NCBI GenBank assembly: GCA_026122225.1
Contig: JANEZZ010001623.1
Span: 703,501-767,500, forward strand
Reading direction: 5' to 3'
From: Heloderma charlesbogerti
Lineage: Eukaryota; Chordata; Lepidosauria; Squamata; Helodermatidae
Length of the DNA: 64,000 nucleotides
This document shows positions 33,285 to 45,724 of this stretch, in pieces (the stretch's first letter is position 1; each line of letters starts with the position of its first letter). The notes below the pieces were generated by a model. That model had not been told where the DNA came from. It ran no database searches and saw only the letters and a program-made list of their open reading frames with translations. The translations under genes were made by a program, and so were the position numbers.

Positions 33285-33466
33285 CTGGAGGCTGGTGGCT
33301 CCAATGTCAGTGGGGTGGTAAATTCACTCCAGGTTTCAGTCAGAACTAGTCAGAACTCTAAAGGAGCTATCCAAGGTACTCCCCTTGGATAGCTTCTTTG
33401 GACTTCTGAATGAAACCTGGAGCAGAGCCACTGCTCCACTGACATCGGAGCCACCAGCTCCCACTG
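33285..33466. repeat. Palindromic MITE (GGCTGGTGGCTCC family)
   Basis: The left arm CTGGTGGCTCCAATGTCAGT and the right arm CACTGACATCGGAGCCACCA are imperfect reverse complements over about 60 bp. The inner arms TCCAGGTTTCAGTCA and TGAATGAAACCTGGA also pair, around a TATCCAAGG...CCTTGGATA core. A half copy lies near 32610-32655. Confidence 0.8.
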
Positions 33467-34033
33467 GCTTGTCCATCATTTTAAACACAATATGTACAAC
33501 ACAAGACAAAAGGGAGAGTACAAAGAATACTCCAAACAAATCAGGTCCTAATATGCTTCCCAAAGAAAGATGCACAGCTTTGGACAAATAAGAAAAGAAT
33601 CCTTACCTCTCTGACAGAATTACTGAATTGTGTTATACCCCCATTGGATTTAAAGCTCTTCCACTTTCTGCCATCGCAAATGGACTGCAAAAGACTATTC
33701 CTAGACTTTAAATCAACAACTGTGCCTTTACAACTTTTCCACTCAGCACAGTACCTGAGATGATATGGCATAACCCCTCAGAGAGTTTTTGAAGTGCTTG
33801 GAACTAGAGCCCTTGTCAGAGTTAGAAGGGTTAACTATGGCACCACTTTATCATCAACAATTCGGACAGCTGTGGAGGAGTCTAACCATGATAAGAAAGA
33901 TAAAGAAATAATTACTAATTGCTAAAGAATAATTACCGTGAGCTGGCTGCTAACCACCCAGTCGAGCAGGATGGACTCTTGAAATTAAGGAACAAACTGG
34001 ATGAGCTACTAATGCCAACGAGAATCAGATTAC

Positions 34034-34837
34034 ATGAAGAAGATCTGGCCATGGAGAGATACCAACACTTTGGATCTTGACTCTTCTACCCAGACAAGTC
34101 TAGCCCTTATGAGCTCCCTGGAGCTAAATTTGGGCACCCCTGATAATCATTTAGACTCTGATATGAAATCAGCTGATAATGTGGGACTGGATAATAGAGT
34201 GCTCCAGTCCTTATTAACCAAGGAAAAGCCTATGGCAACAATGACCCCAGAAATAATAGCAATTTCAAACCTACAATCGTATAGCAGAATGGCTAAATCT
34301 GACACTGGAAATTCATCTGGGCTATGTATGCCACAGACTGCCATAATGGATGGCTGGGAAGTGGAACTAGAGATGGAGGCACTGATGGGGACAAGGGAGT
34401 TGACCCCAATAAGGCCACTCCCTGCAATGGAAAGGAAGAACTACAACTCCTATGTTATGTGTGAAATATCTTCAATAGACCTAGAAAGGACACTGGATGA
34501 GATCCGGACCTGGAGGCCTCAGACTTCTACTGAGAAACTTATAGAAGGATTACAAAATTCAACAAGCACTCAGTTTAGTACAGAGCCAGATGCTGCTGCA
34601 GAAGCAGACTGCCAGGCCCCTCCGATACTCCAAGTCAGTGCCTCCAGCCCTCAAGGGATGACAGGACACCATTTAAAATCAGGTGTGATATATCCCCAGG
34701 TTGATTCCCCATTGGGAGAGAACTGGATGGACTCACTTGTCCCCTCAACTGAACTGGCCACAGAGTTAACAACTGAGCTGAGTGAAGAAAAAAAGGGTGC
34801 CCAGGAGTTGGAAAGTACCACTCCTGAGTCCCAATGA
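34034..34837 (+). pseudogene. ORF1-like frame of the 34-38 kb LINE
   Basis: This is an open frame of 267 codons directly upstream of the endonuclease-coding region, with only 28 bases between its stop and the next open segment. It is acidic, Ser/Thr/Gln-rich and lacks a recognisable RNA-binding or zinc-knuckle motif. Its position makes it the likely remnant of the element's first ORF or the start of a single long ORF. I do not recognise it by sequence. Confidence 0.45.
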
Positions 34838-36448
34838 CACGCAAACAACCAGCATATAAATAAAATTGGCCTTACAACATGGAACATTAACGGCTGGGCC
34901 GGAATCCTGCAGGACCCTGAATCAAAAGACTATCTTTCTTCCAAAGATATTGTACCGCTACAAGAAATATAGGTCCAGGGGAATTTGTTGTTTAACGGTT
35001 TTCAATCATATTCTATTGCAGCAGTCCCTGGGGAGGGACATGGAAGATGTAAAGGAGGTTTAGGAATCTTAATTGCTACATCTTTGTGTGTAAGCACAAG
35101 GATGTTTCCATCCTATAAACAACATGCAATGGCTGTCCTTGCTCATTCTGCTCGATGGGATCTGTTGATAATAAATGTTTATCTTCCCCTTAAAAGAAGG
35201 AATTACAGACTGGGGAAATTTGGGCAGAATTTGAAACATACGTAGAAGATCTGCTCCAATCCTATCCCAATACATATGTGGTTTTGGGAAGGGACTTTAA
35301 CGCCAGGATGGATCCAAGTGATCACGCCCTATATTCCCAGCAAAAAGCTTATCCCCCTACACCTAGTATAAATGGCCTTCCATTTATTCGACAATCTAAA
35401 GATATAAAATCTAACTATTCTGGGCTACATCAATTGATTACAAGGTTCAACCTGCACACTCTTCATGGTGCATTCGGGAAAGATCATCCAGCGGAATTTA
35501 CCTACCTGGCGGGAACCAGAATAAGTCAAATAGACTATCTTGTTATATCAACAAACTTGATTCCCTTTTTGAAGGACATGGAGGTCATCCCAAAACTTCA
35601 CAGTGATCATCTCCCGGTCTTATTGACTTGGAAAGCCCACACCCCTATCTACAAAGTGCCAATCGCTATATGCCTATGATACTCCCTGAGGGGGAAGCTT
35701 ACTGTCATGTCAGATGGACCCCAAGGATGCACATGGAATTATGGGCTGTACTTGCATCAGACAACATGCAAAACATTAGGACATCTCTAATACTTAACAC
35801 CCAAACAATGAGCCTGGTGGAATTATATCAGGAGTTAGCCCGAGAATTGAAACAAGCCTTCACTTGGAGAGCAAGGGTGCCTCAACAACGGCACCATCCA
35901 CCCTTGAAGTCCTGTTGGATAGGGAATGTGTTCAAGCAAAAAAAGCCTTACAGAAGGCCTATCAAAAGTATAAATTTTGTTCTCATCTGAAGGCGGCTCA
36001 AGATCTTCTTGAACAGAAAAAATCCTACAAACAGCTACTGATACAAAAGAGAAAAAGGCTTGGAAGGAGAACTCTCTGACACTGATTCAAGCAGCCAAAT
36101 CTAAGGATCCGACCATGGTCTGGCGGTTGATAAAGATCTTGCCAATTTGTGGACCAACACTGCCAGACTGTTACATTCATCCAAAGGCTTGGGAGAAGCA
36201 TTTCTATCAATTATACAAGGATTCTGACGCTACCCACGCTTGAAGATTGCTCCGCCTTGGCCCCCGGTCTTGGTCAGAAATTTATGATCTAGCTGCCCAG
36301 ATGAAAACGGGCAAAGCACCGGGTGAAGATCTGATCCCTCCAGAGGTGGTCAAAAACAACTTAGAATGGTGGGCCCCAGCTCTAGCGTCGCTATTCTCCT
36401 ACATTGACATGACTGGGCAGATACCAGAAGATTGGGGTTCTGCCATTA

Positions 36449-37117
36449 TTGTCGAGGGAGGGTCGCTCTACCATAGATCAATGCTTGGTGCTACAGCATC
36501 TCATTGAGAAATACATCTCAAACAAGATCATCTTGCTCTATGTAGCCTTTATAGACCTTAAGGCAGCTTTCGACTCTATCTCGAGGGCCAAACTATGGAA
36601 GAAATTAGAGGCCTCTAACATTGATAGGCGCTTGCTCCTACTCATTCAGATTCTATATAGGGACACCTCCCTTAAGGTCAGATGTAGTGCTCACGGCCAC
36701 CTTACAAAGGCTGTTCCAACACAAAAAGGGGTTAAGCAAGGCTGCATCCTCGCCCCACTTTTGTTCAACTTCTACATCAATTCAATGGTAGATGAGTTAA
36801 ACCATACCAATTTTCATCCCCCCAAAATTGCGGGGAGGCACATAACTACTTTACTATATGCAGATGATGCAGCTGTTATCTCAAGGACTCCAATTGGGCT
36901 TACAAGAGCATTGCGGAATTTGACTGAATACTGCGAGGAAGAAGATCTGATGATCAATTATCAAAAAACAAAAATCATGACTTTTGCAAAAAGACCAAAA
37001 ATTAGATCATGGATGATAAACCAGCACAAGATTGAGCAGGTCTCCCAATTCAAATATTTAGGGGTAGCCTTTCAAGCAAACTTGAAAGGAAGGCTCACAG
37101 CGAATATATGGTATTAA
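36449..37117 (+). pseudogene. Reverse-transcriptase fragment of the 34-38 kb LINE
   Basis: An open frame of 222 codons starts at EGRSTIDQCLVLQHLIEKYI and covers the RT palm. It includes FIDLKAAFDS (first catalytic Asp), QGCILAPLLFN and LLYADDAAV (catalytic Asp pair). The preceding RT blocks end abruptly at PEDWGSAIIV in another frame. The linking segment, normally tens of residues, is absent, indicating an internal deletion near 36453. Confidence 0.75.
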
Positions 37118-38192
37118 ATGCACAGAGAAGCTTGTCAGCAATAGCACAATTTATGAGAACAAAAGGCGACCACTATATCCCTTTAGCCCTCCGATTATAC
37201 CAAGCAAAATTACTAGCGCAATTATTGTATGGCTCCCAATTGGGGCCTTTCCCGAATACCCAAATATTAGAACGTGTACAATCAAAATTTTTGAGGGCAA
37301 TATTAGGTGTTCCTAGGGATGTCTCCAATGCAAAGATAAGATTAGAGACTGGCCAAATCAAAATTGAAGCTAGGGTTTGGGTGGCTATTCTTGTGTACCG
37401 GCTTAGACTGTCATATTTTCCTACCGGCCTTGCCCCATTAATTTTGCAAGACAATTTTAAATCCAATTGTATTCAGTCAATTGAACAGAAAATAGCTTTC
37501 TTGGGTCTTCCCTTGCAGACTTTATTAAATATGGGCTTTGAACAGGCAATGGAGACTATCAAGCAGCACATTGCAGATATTGAGACAAAGTGACCTCAAT
37601 AGTGCCCCAGAATTCTATCTTAGGGAGGACTACAGATACATCGTAATAGCTGCACCCTATCTTGAACAACTGGAACTGCATGAACATAGAAGGGTGTTTA
37701 CCTTGGCCCGCCTAAATGGACTCCCCTCGGCAGTTTTGGAGGGACGGTACAAAAAGATCCCCTGGTCAGACCGCCTTTGCCTCTTTGGCATGGAACAGAT
37801 AGAAACTACAGAGCACGTTTTGTTGTGGTGTATATTTTATAGAGATATTCGTGCTGCACTTATTTCCCCACTGATGAATCGCTTTCCAGGTCGTACAGGA
37901 CAATATACCTACATATTGTTGTCTGACACTAATTCGACATTTACATAGAGTGTCGCCAAACATTTTGCGGCCGCGATAGGGGTTCGAAGGATGCTGAGGG
38001 ATCTCGGACTTACCTAGCTGGATGAAAGACAAAATCTGGAGAGTAATGCCATTCACCCAATATGGCTGATATGCATTACATTAGTACTACACTGTGTTGA
38101 AGTGTCTATTAAATTGATTGGGGATAAATGGCAGATAATTTTAATGTAGTTCCTTTTTTGGGCTGGTCTTTGACCGTAATAAAGTTCGTCCG

Positions 38193-38214
38193 TTCTGTCT
38201 GTCTGTCTGTCTGT
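38193..38214. repeat. (TCTG)n microsatellite at LINE 3' end
   Basis: Five TCTG units after AATAAAGTTCGTCCG, probably the tail repeat of the upstream LINE. Confidence 0.8.
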
Positions 38215-38267
38215 CACTTTAAACAGAAAATAGCATTATCAGGGAGAATGCTAGATATCAACCAAAC

Positions 38268-38338
38268 AGTGACCAGGTGTCCTATTTTACAGAGAACAGC
38301 CCTCTGTTTGAAAAGTCATCTATTTGAAGGTCCACTGT
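38268..38338. repeat. hAT-like element fragment
   Basis: GTGACCAGGTGTCCTATTTT and CTATTTGAAGGTCCACTGTA resemble the end regions of 11552-11914. It is truncated. Confidence 0.4.
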
Positions 38339-38527
38339 AGTTGTTGACCCAACCATTTCATTGCCATCCTAGACACTGGTTTAACACTTAGTGAGATCAA
38401 AGCACAAACCATTAGTCCAAGAGTTCAAACAGTATATATAAGTTGCCTTTGCCCAACGTTTACCTGACGATAGACCAAGCAAGAGATCTCTAGAGTGTCT
38501 GCATCAATCACATACAGTTGCGGATAT

Positions 38528-38602
38528 TCATGTTTACTCAGAAGTAAATCCCACTGAGTTCATTCAGGCTTACACCCAAGTAAGTATGCAGATGATTGCA
38601 GC
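38528..38602 (+). repeat. Short dispersed repeat
   Basis: ATGTTTACTCAGAAGTAAAT, CCCACTGAGTTCATTCAGGC, TTACACCCAAGTAAGTATGC. It is the same family as 2643. Confidence 0.65.
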
Positions 38603-41159
38603 TACAAACTGGTAATCTCCCCAGACCCACATGAAGACAATTGCCTAGAAACATTCAGGGACATTGGGATGGGGAAATGTACCAGATGGGGTTTATTTAT
38701 GAGAACAGATGACTACAGAAAAACCACATGCATCAGATTCGCACTGCATCTATTGTCCTTCTAAGCTGGCCTGTTCGTTGCTGGCCTGTTCGTTTCTGGT
38801 CTGTTCCTGTTTTCTTCCTTCTCTTCTGCAGTTTTTCTTCTTTTGAATTCAAACCTGTTGTTTTTTTCTCCCATCCCCTCAGGGCAAGATGTCTCCTCAG
38901 ACGCCCTTCTGGTGGCAGTTGAGGGAGGGAGGGGCCATTATTGGGAGCTGGATGGTGACAGCTCACCAAGTTGTGTCTGCTTCCTCTCCCATCACCTCAG
39001 GGCAAGACCTTCCTCAGAACCCCATCTGGTAGCGGTTTTGTATGCAGCTTGCACAGACAAGACATGGCTGTGCAGCATGTGCTATCCAGATGCACCTTGG
39101 CTTTCCTCAGCTTCCAGCCAAAACAACAGTACAGCCAACCGATGGTCATGTGTCCTCTGTTTGTTTCAGGTGCATGTTTCACTAAAGGTTATAATGTAAA
39201 GCCAATCAATTCCCACTCCCGATTGGGAAAGTTACAGGAAGGGGGCAGTGTTGCAGTTAGTCAATGCATTGGCATAGCCAGCCTTAGGAACTCTATAGCC
39301 TACAGTGTGGCTCCCTGCTCCTCCCCTCCCCTCTCGGACCTTCCTCCATTGCTGGGAGCACATGGCTTGCTCTTTCATTCCTGCCTGTGTAATGGAACAC
39401 AAGTCGGATTGAACAAACTTTGTTAGAAACTATACGCTGTACCTGCATTTTAATGGAAGAAACTACGGGCGTATTCACACTATCCCAGGGATGTTGGTAG
39501 CAGAACCATGGTGCACGGAGGGGGAGGGAAACCACAACAAGCGCGCCCTTCACACAATCATGGAACCACGCAGGGCAGCAGGGTTCCCTTACCCATCCCT
39601 GCTCTGTGGTTCTGTTGTAGTCCTCCCAGCACTTCAGCCGCGTATCCCAGTGGCCACCATGGCGGAACGAGGATGTGCTACTCAACCATTGAGTTTGGCC
39701 ACGCAGGATAAAGCGTCACCAGCACCTCCGGGCGCTCTAGGCGGCTGTATTGCTGGTCACTGTGATTTATCCACGGAGCGCCTGACACAGTAAGCCACCC
39801 CGGGGTCCTGTACCCACCTCTGCAGAGAGTGGGTAGGGAGGGTGGGTAACTTACTGATCATGGGCAGGAAGAATACTCCCCACATGACACACTAACCTAC
39901 CATGGGTTGTGTTCTGGAGCAACCCATGGTGGGTTAGCATGTCATCTGACCCCTGCCTGTGAGTAAAACTATTTCACCTTTTCCTCACAAAAGAAGGGCA
40001 TGGTCTCTTTTTTTAGCCTTGTGTGTGCGTGTGGGACTAGTAAACACTCATTTTGTTCTACCTGTTTTTTTCTCTGCTAAGTGCCTTTTTAACAGAAGGC
40101 AGCAATACCAAATAATTCCCATCACTCCCCACCCTGCAAAAAAATCCTTGTTGACAGATATGTCTGATGAACACATCCTACCTGGGATAGGATTCGGCAG
40201 CCTCTGTTCATTGTTAAATTCAGCATGATGGCCTGTCTTATACAGTGGTGTAGTGGAGGCAGGGCTCACAGGGATGCAGCCCAGGCACTTTTTCATTAGC
40301 AGGAGCTCTGATGTCATCTGCCACCCCCCACCCAAAATTCTCTGTGTCCCTCTGAGCTTAGCTGCGATCCTCACTGCAGCTGTGGGGAGAATGAATTTTC
40401 CAAGCAACTATATATTGTTCCATGTTGGAATGCAAAGTATTTGGGATGACTTGGTCTGGAATGGGCAATTAAGACCTATTAACTTTACCAAAGACTTGCT
40501 TCTGGTGGAGATGAAAACTCCTAGAACTGGTTTGTTGATATAGATTGACACAGCTGCCTGACATTTTTGGACTGCCCTTGGAGACTGTCACAATGGGCTC
40601 CTGCATTTCCAAATTTACCACTACATCACTGTGTGTGTGTGTGTGTGTGTGTGTAGTTCAATCCAGCTGGGTGTGTGGAGGTTTCTGTTGAGAGGGAGGG
40701 GGAGATATAATGAAGGAGCTGAGGGAAGGCTAATGGGCAATGTTGGGGCGCTACGGGAGTGTGCAAGGGGGTTGTTTAAATGAGAAGGGATCTGTCCATT
40801 AGGGCTGAGTTGAGGGGGTGAAGCTTCCATAGAGTATCATATCTTGAAAAATTAAAATGTTTGTGTGTGTGACGAGTGAATGAGTGGTAACACCCCTGCA
40901 CTTTTTCTCAGAGGTCCAATTGAAATACCCCTGCCTTACTCCCAGCTGCACTGGTTTTGGATCCCAGCTGAGGGCTGTATATCTCACAAGGTTATATAAT
41001 CTTAGAATGGGCGTGGCTGTGAGGGGGCGTGGCTGTGACTGTCACAAAGGGACCCTGCACTTCTGAATTTGCCACTACACTACTGGTCTGGTATGAAGGG
41101 ATGTGGTGATTCCACAGACAAGCAAAGGAAGAACATGGCATTATTAGTATTAGTATTAT
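38603..41159. other. Intergenic with possible MITE; no gene
   Basis: No exon is supported. A stretch at 39472-39955 begins GGGCGTATTCACACTATCCC and ends AACCCATGGTGGGTTAGCAT, which hints at a non-autonomous DNA element, but the ends pair poorly. A (TG)n run lies at 40631-40654. Confidence 0.35.
40631..40654. repeat. (TG)n microsatellite
   Basis: Twelve TG units. Confidence 0.92.
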
Positions 41160-41350
41160 TATTATTACATGTATATCCTGCCCTTCCTCGGTGTACATAG
41201 ATCTTCCCTATTCCAGTTCTGTCCATAAAACAAACTTGAGGTAGGTTAGGCTGTGAGGTAGGTTAAGCCCAAAGCTACCCAGTGAGCTACATAGCTGTGT
41301 AGGGATTTGAATTCAGGACTCTTCAGATTCTAGTCCAAGACTGTACCACA
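41160..41350 (-). repeat. MIR-like SINE (reverse orientation)
   Basis: An ATTATT tail, then TATATCCTGCCCTTCCTCGG, AACTTGAGGTAGGTTAGGCT, GAATTCAGGACTCTTCAG and a decayed head with CAAGACTGTACCACATG: the reverse order of the SINE at 30457. Confidence 0.6.
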
Positions 41351-41757
41351 TGGGCTAGGAACATAGCACTGGATGAAAGGTTTAGCTTCTTGAATATCTC
41401 AGCTTCTTCCTGCTTTGTTTGTTTTTAAAGGAAGTTGCTAGTGCTTGTAACTGAAGAGACTGTGGGTGGGAAATTCTCGATTGTCAGTGGCTAAAGGGTG
41501 GAGCTTCAGTAGCTCTTTTCCCTCTCCTCCTGACAAATAAAGTTTTGCATGCAAATGTATATTATTTGCATTATTTACTCAGGTTGCAAAATCCAGTTTT
41601 TCTTTGGTGCAGAAGTTTGAATGTCTTTTTTCTCTCCAAATAGTACAGAGTATACACTGCCCTGATTGCTCCAAGTCAGACAGGTCCACCTATACCAATA
41701 TTGTTAGTAGCAATTGATGGAGTGTCTCATATGTAGCCCTCCAGCAGAAATCTTTCT

Positions 41758-41999
41758 TTGGGTAGTATCCAGCAGTGGTGCAACACTAGCATTAATGATC
41801 TTGCACTAACATAAACCAATGCTAGAGCAACATCATTAGCATTTGCTAGTGCAAAGGGAAAAAGCAGCGATTTGCCCCCAAATTTCAATAGCAGATCTCC
41901 ACTTTTTCCCTTTGCACTAGTAAGTGCTAATTACGTTGCACTGGCATTGGTTTATGCTAGTGCAAGATCATTCGCAATAGCACTGGGCCACCATTGGAT
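41758..41999. repeat. Palindromic MITE with long terminal inverted repeats
   Basis: The left end GGGTAGTATCCAGCAGTGG pairs with the right end CCACCATTGGATAATACCC. The inner arms match over about 100 bp (CTAGCATTAATGATCTTGCA against TGCAAGATCATTCGCAATAG). The centre is GCAGCGATTTGCCCCCAAAT. No coding capacity; the duplication at the ends is unclear. Confidence 0.8.
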
Positions 42000-42011
42000 A
42001 ATACCCTTAGT

Positions 42012-42953
42012 CTGGGTTCACACAACATGCTAAGACACACTCAGTGGTTGAGTATGGGTTGTTGTTGAATGGTGGGTTATCATGTTGTTTGAATGCAGTG
42101 CATTTTCTGCAGGGTGGGTTATTGTGTTTTCTAAATGCAGTGGCCCTGTTCACACTTAATGCTAAGCCATGAAGGTTAGGGAATTTGCACTAAGCATGAT
42201 GGCTTAGCGTGTTGTGTGGGAGGAGAAAAACCCACTAACCATGGTTCCAAAACCAGCCCAGGTCAACACCACCTCAGGTAACACACACACACACACACAC
42301 ACCCCGCAGCAGAGTTAAGGGGCCCTGGGGTGACTTACCGTTATGTGTGGCAGGCAATCCAGAGGTTAAAATGGGCTCCTGGTGGTTTCTAGGCCACAAC
42401 CAGAAAGACGGTGGCCTAGATCATCCTGCACTTACAGTGATGCTCTAGCCGGTGCAGACTTAATCTATGGTCACCAGTGCACACACGTTTTCACAGCACA
42501 AGGGCTGCTGGGATCACTGGCAGCGGTGGCGGCAGGATGCTTATGGTAACTATGGGGAGGGGAGGTTATGGGAACGACGTGGTGCCACATAGTTTCCAGT
42601 CATGTGATGGGCATGCATGTTGTGGTTTCACTATCCCCTGCCCTCCGTAGTTACCCTAACCGCCCTCCCCCTGTGCGCACCTGAACAAGGCCAGTGTGTT
42701 TTCCCCAGGATGGCTTGTTAACCATGTAGTGTGGCTTGTTAACCACCCTGAACAAGCCAACAACAAACCATGGCTTCTCAAGGTGGCTCGTTTGAGAAAA
42801 ATAAGCCACACTGCATGGTAAACAAGCCACCCTGCAGAAAACGCACTGTGTTCAGACAACATGATAACCCATGATACAACAACAACCCACAGTTCAACAA
42901 CAACCCATAATCAACCACCGGGTGTAGGTTAGTGTGTTGTGTGAACCCAGCCT
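42012..42953. mobile_element. Foldback element (CTGGGTTCACACAACA ends)
   Basis: The left arm starts CTGGGTTCACACAACATGC and continues GGTTGAGTATGGGTTGTTGT. The right arm ends with the complement (GTGTTGTGTGAACCCAG). Both arms carry TTTTCTGCAGGGTGG or its complement. About 650 bp of other sequence, including a CA microsatellite at 42281-42302, lies between the arms. Confidence 0.65.
42281..42302. repeat. (CA)n microsatellite
   Basis: Eleven CA units. Confidence 0.9.
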
Positions 42954-44280
42954 TCGTCTTGCTGTCCAAGAGCCTTTCATTGGAGATTGTGGAGATCTCA
43001 CCTGGAGTCTCAAATACAGTAAGCTTGTTGTCTACCACAAAGCTGCATTCCCTCCCTCCTGCTCCTTGCATGCTACCTAACTTTTGATTTTCACTTCCCT
43101 CATTTCCTACATTTTTCTCCTGACCCCAGAGCACCTAAAAATTAAGTTGCCTCCCTGCTGATATTTTCATAGCTATCTCCAACTCTTCCCAAGATGCTCC
43201 TACACTGCAATAAGTGATCATGGGATAATAACAAGAGAGGGAGATCAGGGGTGGGGTGGGAGCTAGGCTATATAGGAAAAATATATCCACAAGCCCTTTA
43301 ATAGCGCAATCCTGCACTCATGAGTTCATCAAATGAGGGGCCTTAGGATGGGCAGAAGGCTTGCGATGCCACTGAGTGGAGCACCATTGCTTTCTGAAGA
43401 AAATACATCTACGGAAATGCCCTTGAGTGCTGCAGAAAAGCCCCAGTGGTGGCGTTCCACCAGCTAAGCCCCTCTGCAGGCAGAGTTGCCTCCGCAGATC
43501 CGTGACATTGTGGGCAGGGCTTTAGTGGCATGGGAAAGAAGCTCACCTATGCTGATTCCTAATCCCCCCTCGTTGCACAAAGTATACAAGTTTGTAAATT
43601 CTAAGAAAAAAACATGTTTTTAAATCCCCAAACAGGATTTTTAGCAGCACCTGTTCGGGCACCTTGAACAGCAGCTTGAGCTGCAGACATTTGCAGAGCT
43701 TATCTTCATGCTGTGAAAAGCTTCACCAGCTGAGTTCTGTAAATCAAGCTGTTATTAACTATTAAAAGCACAGGAACAGACGGGGCTGATTATTTCTGGT
43801 CAGTTGACAACCCAAGAGTCCTGATCCAGGTGACCCTGCTGCAACCTACAGAAAGATTTAAGAATTTAATGAGTATTAATGAAATCTCTCTCACTCTTTC
43901 CTGTTGCATCTATTTCCCCCTCCTTTTTTCCATTCCCTAAACCAGCATAATGCTGAACCCTCCACAGCAATCACCATCAACGTCAGTGCTGGAGGCTCAC
44001 CTGATAAACTACAAGCCTAAAGGATGAAGTGTCACCTTGGGCTCACATTATACTAGCAGCAGCAGCAGCTGTGTCTTCTCTCTGTCCAATACAAATACCA
44101 CGTCTTTTCTGCTTTTTGGACCTGCTCCAGAAAAGACTGTCACCAAAGCACAAATGAAGAGTCCAACCATACTAAGAGAAGGCAGCATAACCATTTGGGG
44201 AACCCCAACAGCTGGATTGGGACCCCAGGAGGGCTAGATTGGGACCCTGGGCCTGAGGTTTCCCATCCCTCTCATAGAGG
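42954..44280. other. Intergenic, no recognised gene
   Basis: No repeat or exon can be named. The AGCAGCAGCAGCAG run near 44055 is a short trinucleotide repeat. Confidence 0.4.
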
Positions 44281-44400
44281 GACAGCATGGTGTAGTGGTA
44301 AGAAAGCTGGACTAGAAATGGGGAGGCCCAAGTTCAAATCCCCAGGCAACCATAAAGCTCACACTAGGTGACCTTGGACCCATGAGCTATTGTTGGGTTA
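44281..44400 (+). repeat. tRNA-derived MIR-like SINE fragment
   Basis: GGTGTAGTGGTAAGAAAGCT (A-box-like), CCCAAGTTCAAATCCCC (B box) and AGGTGACCTTGGACC follow the head and first body segment of the family at 30457. The 3' part is missing. Confidence 0.6.
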
Positions 44401-44554
44401 TTTGAGGGTTGTTTCCCCCCTCGAATAAGCCATGCTGTCCAGGTTCGGATGACATGACAAGCTGAGCCAGGGCGGGTGATTAGGCAAATGGCTTGTCTAA
44501 CCCACAGTGATCATGTGAACCAGCCCTATCTGTCAGATTAACCTAACACAGCTG

Positions 44555-45226
44555 TTCAAACAATACACTAACCCACACTCAGAGGTTGAGTGTGGGTTGT
44601 TGTTGAACCATGGGTTGTTTGTTGAACCGTGGGTTAGCGTGTTGTCTGAACCCAGGACACTTTCTGCAGGGTGGCTTGTTAACCATGCAGCGTGGCTTGT
44701 TAATCACCCTGAACAACCCAGCAACAAACCATGGGTTCTCAAGGTGGCTTGTTTGAGAAAAATAAGCCACACTGCATGGTTAACATGCCACCCTGTGGAA
44801 AATGCCCTGGGTTTGGACAACACACTAATGCATTGGCATAGCCAGCAGTTCAGTTCAACAACAACCCACACTCAACCACTGGGGTTGTTCACACAACACA
44901 CTAACCCATGCTTAGTGATTGAGTGTGGGCTGTTTTGAACCATGGTTTCTTTGATGAACAGTGAATTAGTGTATTGTCTGAATGCAGCACGTTTTCTGTA
45001 TGGTGGGTTATCGTGTTGTCTGAACGCAGCCACGGTGGCTTGTTAGCCACCCTGAAGAACCCAACAACAAACCATTGGTTCTCAAGGCGTTTGAGAAAAT
45101 AAGCAACACTGCATGGCTGTATTCAGATGACACACTAACCCACAGTTCAACAAACAACCCACAGTTCAAAACAACCCACACTCAACCACTGAGTGTGGGT
45201 TAGTGTGTTGTGCGAACCCAGTCATA
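44555..45226. mobile_element. Two adjoining foldback elements of the same family
   Basis: ACACTAACCCACACTCAGAG begins a first copy. Its arms GGGTGGCTTGTTAACCATGC and the complement near 44770 fold around CAACAAACCATGG. A second begins near 44885 (TTCACACAACACACTAACCC) and ends at 45226 with TGTGTTGTGCGAACCCAG. The first copy's right arm and the second's left arm abut at about 44880, so it is a tandem or nested arrangement. Confidence 0.65.
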
Positions 45227-45601
45227 GCGTTGTTGAGAGAATGAGATGGAGGGCAAGAAGAAACATGTACACCACCCTGAGCACCTTAGAGGAAGGCCAT
45301 CCAGAGGAGGACTTCCAAACATTAATTTTGTGCATGGATAGGTTGATGTGGTGATAATAAATAAATATCCGGGCACAATTTCCGCAACGCTGCACACTGA
45401 GTTTTGTGATTTCTGTAGAAGTGGGATTCCAATGGAGGTAATCACCAGATACATCTCTTTCCATGAGCAAGGATCCATACAGGCATTAAAAAGGGAATCC
45501 AGGACAGAAATGTGAATGGAAGAATCCTGAAGTCCCAACCATATGTTGGGAGAAATCGTCCCTTCTATTCCAGTCAGAACAAAATTAGTAGAAACCGTAA
45601 A

Positions 45602-45724
45602 TCAGCCTTCCCCAACCTAGCACCCCCCAAATGTGTTGGACTACAAACTCCCACTGACTAGGGGAATTCTGGGAGTTGTTGTAGTCCAACACATCTGGAG
45701 GGCACCAGGTTGGGGAAGGCGGCT
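45602..45724. repeat. Palindromic MITE (TTGGACTACAA family), well preserved
   Basis: The left CAGCCTTCCCCAACCTAGCA and the right GCACCAGGTTGGGGAAGGC are reverse complements but for one base. The inner arms AATGTGTTGGACTACAA and TTGTAGTCCAACACAT are also paired. Confidence 0.85.

Larger units (their letters stand above)
33880..38214 (+). mobile_element. APE-type non-LTR retrotransposon (LINE), decayed
   Basis: In order: an ORF1-like frame (34034-34837), an endonuclease start (TTWNINGWAG near 34877), GRDFNARMDPSDHAL (35284), SDHLPVLLTW (35603) and RT (KTGKAPGEDLIPPEVVK near 36305; FIDLKAAFDSI near 36550; KGVKQGCILAPLLFNFYIN near 36725; YADDAAV near 36860). A C-terminal CX-rich cluster (LCLFGMEQIETTEHVLLWC) is near 37775. 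It ends with an AATAAAG and TCTG repeats. There are multiple stops and frameshifts. The clade is not assigned; it is neither BovB nor CR1. The left boundary is approximate. Confidence 0.82.

Noticed and set aside
42012..42953. 8-bp duplication CCTTAGT/CCTTCGT for the foldback element
   Set aside because: The two flanks agree only when shifted and with a mismatch. Not solid enough to claim.
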